In this document: piece by piece, positions 59,601 to 63,339 of the stretch
Numbering within the stretch: the first letter of the stretch is position 1
Layout: the number at the start of each line of letters is the position of its first letter
From: Dama dama
Lineage: Eukaryota; Chordata; Mammalia; Artiodactyla; Cervidae
Reading direction: 5' to 3'
DNA: 64,000 nt
Assembly (NCBI RefSeq): GCF_033118175.1
Contig: NC_083688.1
Location: 827,501 to 891,500 of the forward strand
The notes under the pieces: generated by a model
What the model saw: the letters and a program-made list of their open reading frames with translations, nothing else
Told to the model about the DNA's origin: nothing
Databases searched by the model: none
Translations under genes and position numbers: made by a program

Positions 59601-62331
59601 CTGGTGCACTGGGGGAACCCAGGGGAATCGGGTTGAGGTGGGGGGAGGTGGGAGGGGGATCGGGATGGGGAATACACGTAACTCCATGGCTGATTCATGT
59701 CAATGTATGACAAAACCCACTGCAATGTTGCGAAGTGGTTAGCCTCCAACTAATAAAAATAATTGAAAAAAAAAATAAATAAAGGCCATGAACTAGTGCC
59801 TCTTGGCTGAAAATAAATAAACAAATAAATGAAACAGATCTAAGGAATACAAAAAAAAAAAAAAAGATGTGGCTGTTTGGGAGGGGAATGTACAAGGGAG
59901 TGCAAATGGCGAGTGCAAAGGCCCTGAGGCGGGGATGTGCTGGAGACATCAGAGGACCAGCAAGGAGGCCGGGGGGTGGAGCAGAGTGAACAGGGGGTGT
60001 GGGGGTGAGGTCAGAGGGCGTGGCCAGAGTCCAGATCATGACCTGGACCTGCTATTTGTACGGACCTCGCAGGGTCGTCACGGGGATTAGATGAGTGGGA
60101 GGCGCCTTGGGCAGACGCGCAGCAGGTGCTCAGCAGAGGCCCTCTCCTCCTCTCCTACCCTGGGTTCGCCACGCTCTGCACCTCACATTTCAAAAGCTCT
60201 TGGGACAATCCTGCCTCCTGGCGGCAGCTCTGATGTGACTCAGAGACTGGGTCTGATGCTTCCTAGAGCCGATGTCATCTGGCCCACCCCCGGCCACCGG
60301 GCAGAAGGCTGCGGAGTCTGGAGGAGGGTCAGGCTCAGGTTAGGGTTCTGCCGCCCTTCCCCCTGATTTGTTTCTGATTCCTGCTTTCTGCTCATGAATA
60401 ATTTCTGAAGTCTCATTCCTCTCCACCATCTCACTGTTTTTAAAGAGGTTTTTTTTAAGATTGCCAACACTATATTAAGATAATAGAAATACAGGAAAAA
60501 CATTTTCCATGTTCCCATCCCCCAAATCAAATCAATGTCGTCATGTGTCACTGCGGGTTGGGTCTCGATTCCAGTTCTGCCAACGACGCATTCGAGTTGT
60601 GTAGACTGTGGACTCTTACACAGCTGTCCAAAAGACTTAACAACACTCACAAATATGTTTGAGCATCTGTTCTATAAGAGGGGATAGGGATACAGGGAAA
60701 CACAGGCTTTTCGGGAGCTTAGTGAGACGCCAGACAGCAAACGAGACGTCAAGTACGCCAAATAGTACAAGTTCTATAAAGCAAAATAGAGCTAGGGAAT
60801 GAGTGGAAGGGTCGTTGCCATTTCCAAAGTCCACGTAGAACAAGAAGGCAACCCTGGAGTTAAACATGAAGAAAGTGAGACCGGCAACAAGGGGCCACGC
60901 TGGACTAGGCAGGGAGGTGGGGAGGCTCCCCAAGCTCTGGTCATCCTGGGAACCAACGGCTGAGCGCCTTGGTGAAGAGCTGACCCTCCCTGCATCTCGG
61001 GAGCTGAGATGAGGGTCTTCAGTCCCATTCGGCAGAGGGAGGGCTCTCGTTTGAGTCTGCTTTGTGGGCAGGGGAGAGTACCTCGGGGTGAGGGAGGAAC
61101 AGACTCTCGTGTGGTGCTCAGGACGGACAGTCCCTGGAAGCAGCTGGAGACGGGGACCGGGACGCGGGGACCGAAGAGGCACGTTCAGAGGGCTGAGGGA
61201 GGCCGGGGCGGGGCGGGGCTCGGGCGGGGCCTGCAGCGCGCTGGCGCACGGCAGGCACAGGGGACCCTGCTCTCTCGCCCCGGCAGGTCCAGCGGGCGGC
61301 GCATGGCCAAGGCGGTGCGGGACTTCCTGGGCGCCCAGCAGGTGCAGGCGCCCGTGGAGGTCTACTCTGACTGGCTCTCCGTGGGTCACGTGGACGAGTT
61401 CCTCAGCTTCGTGCCCACCTCCGACCAAAAGGTAAGTCCCCGCTCCTCCTGCCTGAGCCACCCCGCCCCACCCTGACCCGATGGGGCGGGGTAAGGCAAG
61501 GCCACCTGAAACTAGCTCATGACCTCTGTCCATAGGAAGCCTGGGGTCAGACGCCCTTTGGGCCAGGTGGTGTTCATGGGGCGGGCTTCCTGGAGGAGGT
61601 CAGGGCCCAGGTCAGCAGGGCACTCATTTTCTGATGATTCATGTACTCATTTTTCACACTTACTGGGTATTTGCTCTGATCCAAACCTCTCAGCCAAGAC
61701 CCGGGAATGACACTGGTAATAGTTGGTAACATTCACTGAGCACGTATGAGGTGTACATGTCTTAATGTGTTTGATCCTCTAGCAACCCAAGAAGTAGGTG
61801 CTCTTATCATTGCCCCCATTTTATATGAAGAAACCGAGGTTCAAGAGGGTAGTTAACTAGCAGGGTGAGATTTCCAGATGGCAGGCTCTGGACCAACATG
61901 TCAGACACTCACTTCCTCACAGAGGTGACCAAGGAGGGCACAGCCCACGGTGGGCAGGCAGCCGGGAGGGGAGGCCTCCTAGTGACCAGGGATGGAGTTT
62001 CCTGGTGGACAAAATGGGGAAGGGCTTCCAGGCAAGGAGAAGGTCACGGACAAAGGTCTGGAAGTGTGGCGTGGCTTGGAGGATCGGAACCTCAGACAGT
62101 ACTCTGTGGCTGGTGGGGGCGATGGACAGGGGACGACGCCATGTGCAGTGTGGCTTCAGGACCCAGGCCCCTCCTGAGTTGGGGGCTCGTGCCTCGTGGG
62201 GGGACCTATCCACCGAACCACTCTTCCTCTGTGCCAGGGCTTCCGGCTTCTCCTGGCCAGCCCCAGCGCGTGCCTCAAGCTGTTCCAAGAGAAGAGAGAT
62301 GAGGGCTACGGGGAAGCAGCCCAGTTTGACG
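29580..62331 (+). CDS. PADI1: PADI1, peptidyl-arginine deiminase type I; 13 exons, 3' end outside window
   Basis: Spliced coding sequence: join of 29580-29671, 46680-46860, 47940-48012, 48630-48691, 50043-50160, 50241-50366, 52544-52716, 52861-52964, 53940-54063, 54423-54530, 56293-56444, 61287-61431 and 62238-62331. All introns are GT-AG, codon phases match at every junction, and no stop occurs. The product is a calcium-dependent enzyme that converts protein arginine to citrulline; in human, type I acts mainly in epidermis and uterus on keratins and filaggrin. PADI1 rather than a paralogue is indicated by segments such as DVPKGAENF, KVKRTQGDK, LNVPLSDSKR, FDSPRNRGLKDFPYKRIL and PSACLKLFQEK, which I recognise as closest to human PADI1. 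The visible reading frame is 517 codons plus one base against 663 residues in human. Catalytic Asp352, His472 and Asp474 are present. The catalytic Cys (PADI4 Cys645) lies in the last exon, beyond the right edge. Paralogue choice is from memory, not alignment. Confidence 0.95.
30733..30899. repeat. Palindromic interspersed repeat (old MER-like element)
   Basis: The left arm CACAGTGTTGCCAGACTTAG, then AAAATACAGGACACCC pairs with the right arm GGTGTCCCGTGCTTTATCTG, then GCGACTGTG as an imperfect inverted repeat, with an AT-rich centre containing GCGTGGGACATACTTGTA. It resembles a widespread mammalian repeat (tttagcaaataaaaatacag type); class not certain. Confidence 0.65.
31318..31524 (-). mobile_element. 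Bov-tA SINE, antisense, intron 1
   Basis: TGCTCACTCGTGTCCTTC, CGCCAGGCTCCTCTGTCC, CAAGAACACTGGAGCAGG, ATTCTGTACCACTCTGCC, ACCTGGGAGGC. Confidence 0.88.
32050..32135 (+). mobile_element. CHR-type SINE fragment, sense, intron 1
   Basis: GGACTTCCTGGCGGTCCAGG, GGTTAAGGCTTCCAGCACTG, GGTCCCTGGTCCAGGAAC. Truncated at its 3' side. Confidence 0.65.
34858..34887. repeat. Short poly-C plus CA microsatellite
   Basis: A run of C from 34862 leads directly into (CA)n up to about 34887, in intron 1. Confidence 0.8.
36610..36925 (+). repeat. MIR SINE split by a CHR-type SINE
   Basis: The left part (GCGCCTACTGTATGCCAAGC) and right part (CAGCAGCCCTAGGAAGTAGC, TTTTACTGAGGGGG, GAGGCTCAGAGCAGCTGGG) form one MIR. 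The 13-base block GCCAAGCACTTTA occurs at both sides of the insertion (36656-36668 and 36810-36822). Confidence 0.8.
36669..36809 (-). mobile_element. CHR-type SINE, antisense, with 13-bp target duplication
   Basis: On the plus strand a T-rich start (complement of the A-rich tail) is followed by TTGGTCACACTGCAAGGC, TGGGATCTTAGTTCTCCGAC, CAGGGATTGAACCCATGC and CCGCCAGGGAGGTCCC (complement of the head). Perfect GCCAAGCACTTTA repeats flank it. Confidence 0.85.
36990..37167 (+). mobile_element. Bov-tA SINE, sense, intron 1
   Basis: AGGAGCTCAGTTGGTAAGG, GCGGGAGACCTGGGTTCGAT, CCACTCCAGTATTCTGGCC, CAAAGAGTCAGGCACGACTG. The very start of the head is missing. Confidence 0.93.
37805..38048. repeat. 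Complex CA/CG alternating microsatellite
   Basis: About 240 bases of alternating purine-pyrimidine: ACACAC runs mixed with ACACGC, GCGCGC and ACATGCAC units, continuing to CACGCACAAAACAACAAC. Frames open on both strands are artefacts of the repeat. Confidence 0.95.
38468..38682 (+). mobile_element. Bov-tA SINE, sense, inside L1
   Basis: CAGGTGCTACTAGTGAG head, CAATGCGGGAGACCTACGAG, TCTGGGTCGGGAAGG, CAACCCACTCCAG, CAAAGAGTCAGACAGGACTG. Confidence 0.93.
38880..39082 (-). mobile_element. Bov-tA SINE, antisense, inside L1
   Basis: GTTGCTAAGTTGTGTCCAAC, CCCATGGACTGTAGCCTGCG, TCCTGGAGTGGGTTGCC, CTGCATTGGTGGATGG. With the sense copy 197 bases to the left it forms an inverted pair in intron 1. Confidence 0.92.
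39836..40015 (-). mobile_element. CHR-type SINE (longer form), antisense
   Basis: TTTGGCTGCCTCGGGTCTC, TGCATGTGGGATCTTAGCTC, CCTGACAAGGGATCAAACCC, CTCTGGACCACCAGGGACTT (complement of the head). Confidence 0.75.
40312..40530 (-). mobile_element. Bov-tA SINE, antisense
   Basis: GTCGTGTCCGACTCTTTGCG, GGCTCCTCTGTCCATGGG, GGAGTGGGTTGCCATGCCC, GACCCAGGGATGGAACCC, GTGGCACCTGGAAAAAGC. Confidence 0.95.
40947..42430 (-). mobile_element. BovB LINE, antisense, 5'-truncated, nested in an L1
   Basis: On the minus strand the reverse-transcriptase part is readable between 42427 and 41480 in pieces, including the motif YSDD (Tyr-Ser-Asp-Asp where the functional form is YADD), GIKIARRNINSLR and SEEELKSLL, and the 3' region with DGITDSMDMN near 41060. 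Many stops and shifts. L1 antisense sequence lies on both sides (ending 40946, resuming 42431). Confidence 0.93.
42431..43539 (-). mobile_element. L1 3' part, antisense
   Basis: Long familiar antisense L1 segments: TGGCTGTATAATATTCTATT, TTGATCCATTCATCTGTCAA, GGTATATGCCCAGCAGTGGG, CATTCTGACTGGTGTGAGAT, GCCCTTGTTGGTTGCACTAT, CGTATAAGTTTGGTTAGGTC. No long frame remains. Confidence 0.92.
43540..43905 (-). mobile_element. Ruminant ERV LTR fragment (copy B), antisense
   Basis: Reverse complement matches copy A at 3328-3935 in the block with GCAGAAACAAAGGAAAACAG, AAGGACCTTTAGTTCC and TATTCTGAGCCATACCC. Beyond that it continues with CTGATTACCTCACCGCCAGC and CAATCACAAGAACATCC, typical of a gammaretroviral-type LTR. 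No internal viral region is present. Confidence 0.65.
43906..44737. other. Intron 1 sequence, no feature recognised
   Basis: Unique sequence; frames on the minus strand (44201-43902, 44719-44297) lack motifs and look accidental. Confidence 0.5.
44738..44956 (-). mobile_element. Bov-tA SINE, antisense, intron 1
   Basis: TGCTCAGTTGTGTCCGACTC, CTCCTCTGTCCATGGG, GGTGGGTTGCCATGCCC, GACCCAGGGATCGAACCC, CTGAGCCACCTGGGAAGCC. Confidence 0.95.
45085..45195 (+). mobile_element. CHR-type SINE, sense, intron 1
   Basis: GATTTCCCTGGTGGTTCAGT, GTGCTCCCAATACAGGGG, CCTGGTCAGGGAACTAATAT, CCTGCATGCCGCC, A-rich end. Confidence 0.75.
45196..46679 (+). other. PADI1: Intron 1, right part
   Basis: Unique sequence approaching exon 2. 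45780-45990 has an old repeat look (GTGACATTTGAGCCCTGAAG, AGTGCAAAGGCCCTGAGGCG), and shares the latter block with 59892-59935. No gene besides PADI1. Confidence 0.5.
46680..46860 (+). CDS. PADI1: PADI1 exon 2, residues 31-91
   Basis: The acceptor is a pyrimidine-rich tract ending TCCTGTCAG; the exon supplies the last base of Ser31 and then 60 codons, ending in Lys91 before GTAAGA. It reads DVPKGAENFEVSGSSGVKIF, then continues to SKALNDLK. This is most of the N-terminal domain (PAD_N, immunoglobulin-like). It differs clearly from PADI2, PADI3 and PADI4 here and follows human PADI1 closely (DVPKGANSF, VSGSSGVEVF). Exon 2 is separated from exon 1 by 17 kb, so gene finders could easily miss the first exon or pick an artificial start in exon 2. 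Confidence 0.95.
47940..48012 (+). CDS. PADI1: PADI1 exon 3, residues 92-116
   Basis: Reads VKISYFGQPAGGALGHSVLY and LTGA, with the first base of Asp116. Human PADI1 has VRVSYFGEQEDQALGRSVLYLTGV at this place. The acceptor TCCCCGCAG is followed immediately by GTGAAG, so acceptor and exon start together look like a donor; the phase and protein match show that these bases are exonic. The true donor is GTAAGT. The exon ends the N-terminal domain. Confidence 0.94.
48630..48691 (+). CDS. PADI1: PADI1 exon 4, residues 116-136
   Basis: Completes Asp116 and reads ISLDADSGRTGKVKRTQGDK up to a GTGGGC donor. The human PADI1 counterpart is ISLEVDTGRTGKVKRSQGDK. The acidic D-I-S-L-D-A-D stretch falls in the middle-domain region that binds calcium in PADI2 and PADI4. 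Human PADI1 is already atypical in this part, so I do not claim that each ligand is kept. Confidence 0.94.
50043..50160 (+). CDS. PADI1: PADI1 exon 5, residues 137-176
   Basis: Acceptor TTTTGCACAG, then KSWRWGPEGYGAILMVNCDR, DSLRSTEMDL and further to the first base of Asp176. The donor is GTGAGT. The segment WGPEGYGAILxVNCDRD is a family hallmark: the turn carries acidic and Asn side chains used for structural calcium in characterised PADs. The following TEMDLTNTQL part is variable between paralogues. This exon is separated from exon 6 by the shortest intron seen, 80 bases. Confidence 0.95.
50241..50366 (+). CDS. PADI1: PADI1 exon 6, residues 176-218
   Basis: Acceptor CTCTCTCCAG; reads (D)LQDMSPVVLTCDAPDELF, then DSYKLVLNVPLSDSKRMRVF and CTR, ending with the first base of Gly218 at GTAAGT. 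Human PADI1 has LQDMSPMLLSCNGPDKLFDSH and LNVPFSDSKRVRVFCAR. Part of the middle (PAD_M) immunoglobulin-like domain. Confidence 0.95.
51288..51488 (+). mobile_element. Bov-tA SINE, sense, intron 6
   Basis: CATTCCCTGGTGGCTGGGAG, GCCTGCAATGCAGGAGACC, CCACTCCAGTATTCTGGCC, GAGAGTCGGACACGCCTGAG. Confidence 0.95.
51526..51738 (-). mobile_element. Bov-tA SINE, antisense, intron 6
   Basis: CTCAGGCGTGTCCGACTCTC, GCCCGCCAGGCTCCTCCGTC, TACTGGAGGGGGTTACC, GACCCAGGGATGGAACCC, ACTAGCGCCACC. Its left end is 38 bases from the sense copy. Confidence 0.95.
51948..52152 (+). mobile_element. Bov-tA SINE, sense, intron 6
   Basis: GCTTCCCTGGTGGCTCAGAT, CCCACAATGTGGGAGACC, CCACTCCAGTATTCTTGCC, CACACAGAGTCGGACACCAC. 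Third SINE of the intron 6 group. Confidence 0.95.
52262..52385 (+). repeat. MIR fragment, intron 6
   Basis: CCCATTTTACAGATGAGGAA, CTGAGGCTCAGAGAGGCTGA, GGTCACACAGCTAGCATGTG: the MIR core and 3' part in sense. Confidence 0.75.
52544..52716 (+). CDS. PADI1: PADI1 exon 7, residues 218-275
   Basis: Acceptor GTCTCCCTAG. Completes Gly218 and reads GNSLLDYEQVLGPQHPSYKV, then VEGLSFPDADFSGLVSLSVS and LVDTK before GTAGGT. The VEGLSFPDxxFxGLVSLxVSL core is shared by all PADs, and LVDxx before exon 8 is as in PADI1. It ends the middle domain. Confidence 0.96.
52861..52964 (+). CDS. PADI1: PADI1 exon 8, residues 276-310
   Basis: Acceptor CTCCCCCCAG; reads TLPEVPLFTDTVAFRVAPWI, then MTPNTQPPLELYVC, ending with AG of codon 310 at GTGAGT. 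FTDTVxFRxAPWIMTPNTxPP is one of the most conserved PAD segments and leads from the middle domain into the C-terminal catalytic fold. Codon 310 becomes AGT (Ser) when joined to exon 9, whereas human PADI1 has Arg here. Confidence 0.96.
53940..54063 (+). CDS. PADI1: PADI1 exon 9, residues 310-351
   Basis: Acceptor GTGTTTTGCAG. Reads VLDAHGSNEKFLNDMSDLAL, then CTLMVCPRVENRNDRWIQ, ending at GTGGGC. It begins the catalytic alpha/beta-propeller. Trp349 corresponds to PADI4 Trp347, which lines the substrate channel, and Gln351 to PADI4 Gln349, a ligand of the Ca1 site. Human PADI1 has DTHGSNEKFLEDMSYL and the same VENRNDRWIQ. Confidence 0.96.
54423..54530 (+). CDS. PADI1: PADI1 exon 10, residues 352-387, with catalytic Asp352
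   Basis: Exactly 36 codons, phase 0 at both ends. Reads DEMEFGYTEAPHKAFPVVFD, then SPRNRGLKDFPYKRIL, before GTATGC. Asp352 is the counterpart of PADI4 Asp350, which binds the substrate guanidinium. Glu353 and Glu355 match calcium ligands Glu351 and Glu353. Arg374 and Arg376 match PADI4 Arg372 and Arg374, which bind the substrate backbone. Because the exon is a multiple of three, skipping it would keep the frame but remove a catalytic residue. Confidence 0.97.
54850..55110 (+). repeat. MIR SINE, intron 10
   Basis: TGAACACCTACCACGTGCCA, GGCCCCACGCTG, then CTCATTTAATCCACACGCAC, AGTACTATTATCATTCCCTC, GGCCACACAGCTAGG. Gap in the middle from local divergence. Confidence 0.7.
55366..55424. repeat. 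19-bp unit, three tandem copies
   Basis: ACCCCAAGTCCTGGGCCTG repeats three times without change in intron 10, ending ACCCCGCCG. Confidence 0.95.
55454..55656 (+). mobile_element. Bov-tA SINE, sense, intron 10
   Basis: CCCTGCTGGCTCAGACAG, GCCTGCAATACAGGAGCTGC, GGTTCGATCCCGGGGTCGG, CCACTCCAGTATTCTTGCC, GTCGTGACTGAGTGACTAAC. Confidence 0.95.
55670..56100 (-). mobile_element. Old L1 fragments, antisense, intron 10
   Basis: 55690-55980 resembles antisense L1 ORF2 (TCTTTGATTTATTCTTTGGC, TTTCCAAACATTTGAGATTT), and 55995-56100 an L1 3' end (GGAGAATAGTTGATGAACAG, TGCAGCAAAATGACTCAGGC). Confidence 0.65.
56293..56444 (+). CDS. PADI1: PADI1 exon 11, residues 388-438
   Basis: Acceptor TTCTCCCCTAG; reads GPDFGYVTREIQFTGVSGLD, SFGNLDVSPPVTVEGKEYPL and GRILIGSCLP, ending with AA of Lys438 at GTGAGA. 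GPDFGYVTRE and SFGNLxVSPPV are PAD signatures. Phe409, Leu412 and Asp413 correspond to the PADI4 Ca1 ligands Phe407, Leu410 and Glu411; Asp in place of Glu is also what I recall for human PADI1. Exon 12 follows after a 4.8-kb intron. Confidence 0.96.
56430..56610. repeat. About 75-bp imperfect tandem duplication over the exon 11 donor
   Basis: GTGAGAAGCCGGGGAGAG, GAGGGCACGGGGGTGG and GCATGCAAGGCGGCATCTAC in the first copy correspond to CATGAGAAGCCAGGGCC, GAGGCACGGGGG and GCATGCAAGGCGGCATCTAC in the second. The first copy begins at the end of exon 11; the second carries ATGAGA where the donor GTGAGA would be. Confidence 0.8.
56810..57019 (-). mobile_element. Bov-tA SINE, antisense, intron 11
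   Basis: TGCCCAGTGGTGTCCAGCTC, CGCCAGGATCCTCTGTC, GACCCGGGGATTGAACCCC, CTGAGCCAGTGGGGAAGCCC. Confidence 0.93.
58021..58222 (+). mobile_element. Bov-tA SINE, sense, with target duplication, intron 11
   Basis: GGGCTTCCCTGGTGGCTCAG head through CAGAGAGTCAGACAGGACTT and GCGACTTAAC. ACTATGTG flanks it at 58011-58018 and 58223-58230. The target is an old L2/MIR-like repeat that reads on both sides (GCCTACTATGTG; TCAGGCACTG, GGGGATAAATCAGG). Confidence 0.93.
58488..58640 (+). repeat. MIR SINE, intron 11
   Basis: GATCACCTACATGCC, GGTGCTTTACCCAGATTACA, CAGCCTTATGAGGTTGGATG, CCTATTTTACAGATGAGAAA, GAGGTTTAGATAAGAG. Confidence 0.75.
59154..59862 (+). mobile_element. L1 3' end, sense, 5'-truncated, with target duplication and extra 3' segment
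   Basis: Starts in the last part of ORF2 (CAATGTTCATCGCAGCACTA, ATGGAATATTACTCAGCCGT, AGTGAAGTAAGCCAGAAAGA), continues through the G-rich 3' UTR (GGGGGGAGGTGGGAGGGGG) to AACTAATAAAAATAATTG and a first A run (59766-59775). About 75 more bases with AAATAAATAAACAAATAAAT follow, then a second A run (59851-59865). AAAGATGTAGCTGTTTG (59137-59153) and AAAGATGTGGCTGTTTG (59863-59879) are the target duplication, one mismatch. Not autonomous. Confidence 0.92.
61203..61232. promoter_or_regulatory. GC-box cluster just before PADI1 exon 12
   Basis: Three overlapping GGGGCGGGG-type boxes plus GGGCGGGG lie 55-85 bases before the exon 12 acceptor. They could bind Sp1-type factors or form a G-quadruplex on the transcript strand. 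Whether it acts is unknown. Confidence 0.35.
61287..61431 (+). CDS. PADI1: PADI1 exon 12, residues 438-486, with catalytic His472 and Asp474
   Basis: Acceptor GCCCCGGCAG; completes Lys438 and reads SSGRRMAKAVRDFLGAQQVQ, then APVEVYSDWLSVGHVDEFLS and FVPTSDQK before GTAAGT. In VGHVDEF, His472 is the general acid/base (PADI4 His471) and Asp474 the second guanidinium-binding Asp (PADI4 Asp473). QQVQAPVE and YSDWLSVGHVDEFL match human PADI1. A GC-box-rich stretch lies just upstream (61203-61232). Confidence 0.97.
61722..61865 (+). repeat. MIR SINE, intron 12
   Basis: CACTGAGCACGTATGAGGTG, TTGATCCTCTAGCAACCCAA, GAAGTAGGTGCTCTTATCAT, ATGAAGAAACCGAGGTTCAA. Confidence 0.75.
62238..62331 (+). CDS. 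PADI1: PADI1 exon 13, residues 487-518 (last exon in the window)
   Basis: Acceptor CTGTGCCAG; reads GFRLLLASPSACLKLFQEKR, then DEGYGEAAQFD and the first base of codon 518 at GTGAGT. Human PADI1 reads GFRLLLASPSACLKLFQEKK, EEGYGEAAQFDG. I looked for the next exon (in human beginning LKHQAKRSINEML) between 62332 and 64000 in + strand frames and did not find it, so the remaining C-terminal part, about 145 residues including the nucleophilic Cys, lies right of the window. Confidence 0.96.
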
Positions 62332-63127
62332 GTGAGTGCCAGCGAGCCCATTTCCCCACCAGACCCTGGCGTCTGGCTGCCAGCCCTGGGCACCGCTGAT
62401 GCCCGTCACGGCCAAGCTGGGCTTACAGGCCCTTTGTCTGCCAGCCCTCAGCTCAGAGTCCATCACTGATCTTCCCAACACCCTCTTATGGGAGCAAAAG
62501 ATGGGGGCTCTCCCTTGCTTGGGCCGGGGATGGAAACCAACGGGCCCGTGGCTTGCCCCAGGCACGGAGGCCCCCTCCAACGCGGGGCTGCTCCAGGCCA
62601 CACCCCAGGAGAAGAAAGAAGCAGGAAGCCGTGGGCTCTCCCTCGTGCCTGTCTGCAGACACTTCTGCCCTCCTGCCCAGGCAGATCATCCGCCCTCTTC
62701 TCTGTATCCCTGCCACGGAGGAGGAAACAGGCTCAGAGAGAAGCAGCTTGCCCAGTTATGCAGCAGGGAGGGGGAGAGGCGCGGAGCCAGGAGGGTGCTG
62801 GGGGCCTCTCTGTGGACCCCCTCTGCAGACCTAGTCGGCCCCCTGAGCATCTCTGCCTTCGCCACCAAGGATCAGTGTTCTCACCTGGGGCGTGGAGCAT
62901 TGGAAGGGATGTGGCACAGTTCAGCAAGGACAGGTCTGGATTCAGAGCTGACTCTGGGATCAAGGATGCGTTCTGAACCTCTCAGTGCCTCTTATTTCCC
63001 CTTTCTGAATGCGGGGTGATAACCAATCCGATCTAGGATTGTTGTAACCATCAGTCAATAATAAATATAATAGGAGGCCCAGAGCATGGTGGGTGCTCAG
63101 TAATGGCAGCTGTATTGTAATTATTAG
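62332..63127 (+). other. PADI1: PADI1 intron 13, left part
   Basis: Unique, GC-rich intronic sequence with a MIR-like piece around 62690-62770 (gaggaaacaggctcagagag pattern). No further PADI1 exon was recognised before the SINE at 63128. Confidence 0.7.
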
Positions 63128-63334
63128 GCTTCCCAGGTGGCGCTAGTGGTAAAGAAGCTGCCTGCCAACGTAGGAAATGCAAGAACCGTGAGTTCGATCC
63201 CTGGGTCGGAAAGATCACCTGGAAGAGGGCATGGCAGTTCACTCCAGTATTCTTGCCTGGAGATTCCCATGGACAGAGGAGCCTGGAGGGCTACCGTCCA
63301 TAGGGTCGCAAAGAGTTAGACACGACTGAAGCAA
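63128..63334 (+). mobile_element. Bov-tA SINE, sense, intron 13
   Basis: GGCTTCCCAGGTGGCGCTAG, GTAAAGAAGCTGCCTGCC, GAGTTCGATCCCTGGGTCGG, CACTCCAGTATTCTTGCC, AGAGTTAGACACGACTGAAG. Confidence 0.95.
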
Positions 63335-63339
63335 AATTC

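Larger units (their letters stand above)
46861..62237 (+). other. PADI1: PADI1 introns 2-12: sizes and content
   Basis: Intron lengths in order are 1079, 617, 1351, 80, 2177, 144, 975, 359, 1762, 4842 and 806 bases. Introns 2-5, 7-9 and 12 are mostly unique, GC-rich DNA with MIR-type remnants (for example 47545-47605 and 61722-61865). Intron 6 holds three Bov-tA SINEs, intron 10 one Bov-tA and L1 remnants, and intron 11 two Bov-tA SINEs, a MIR and an L1. No further coding exon was seen inside them. Confidence 0.85.
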
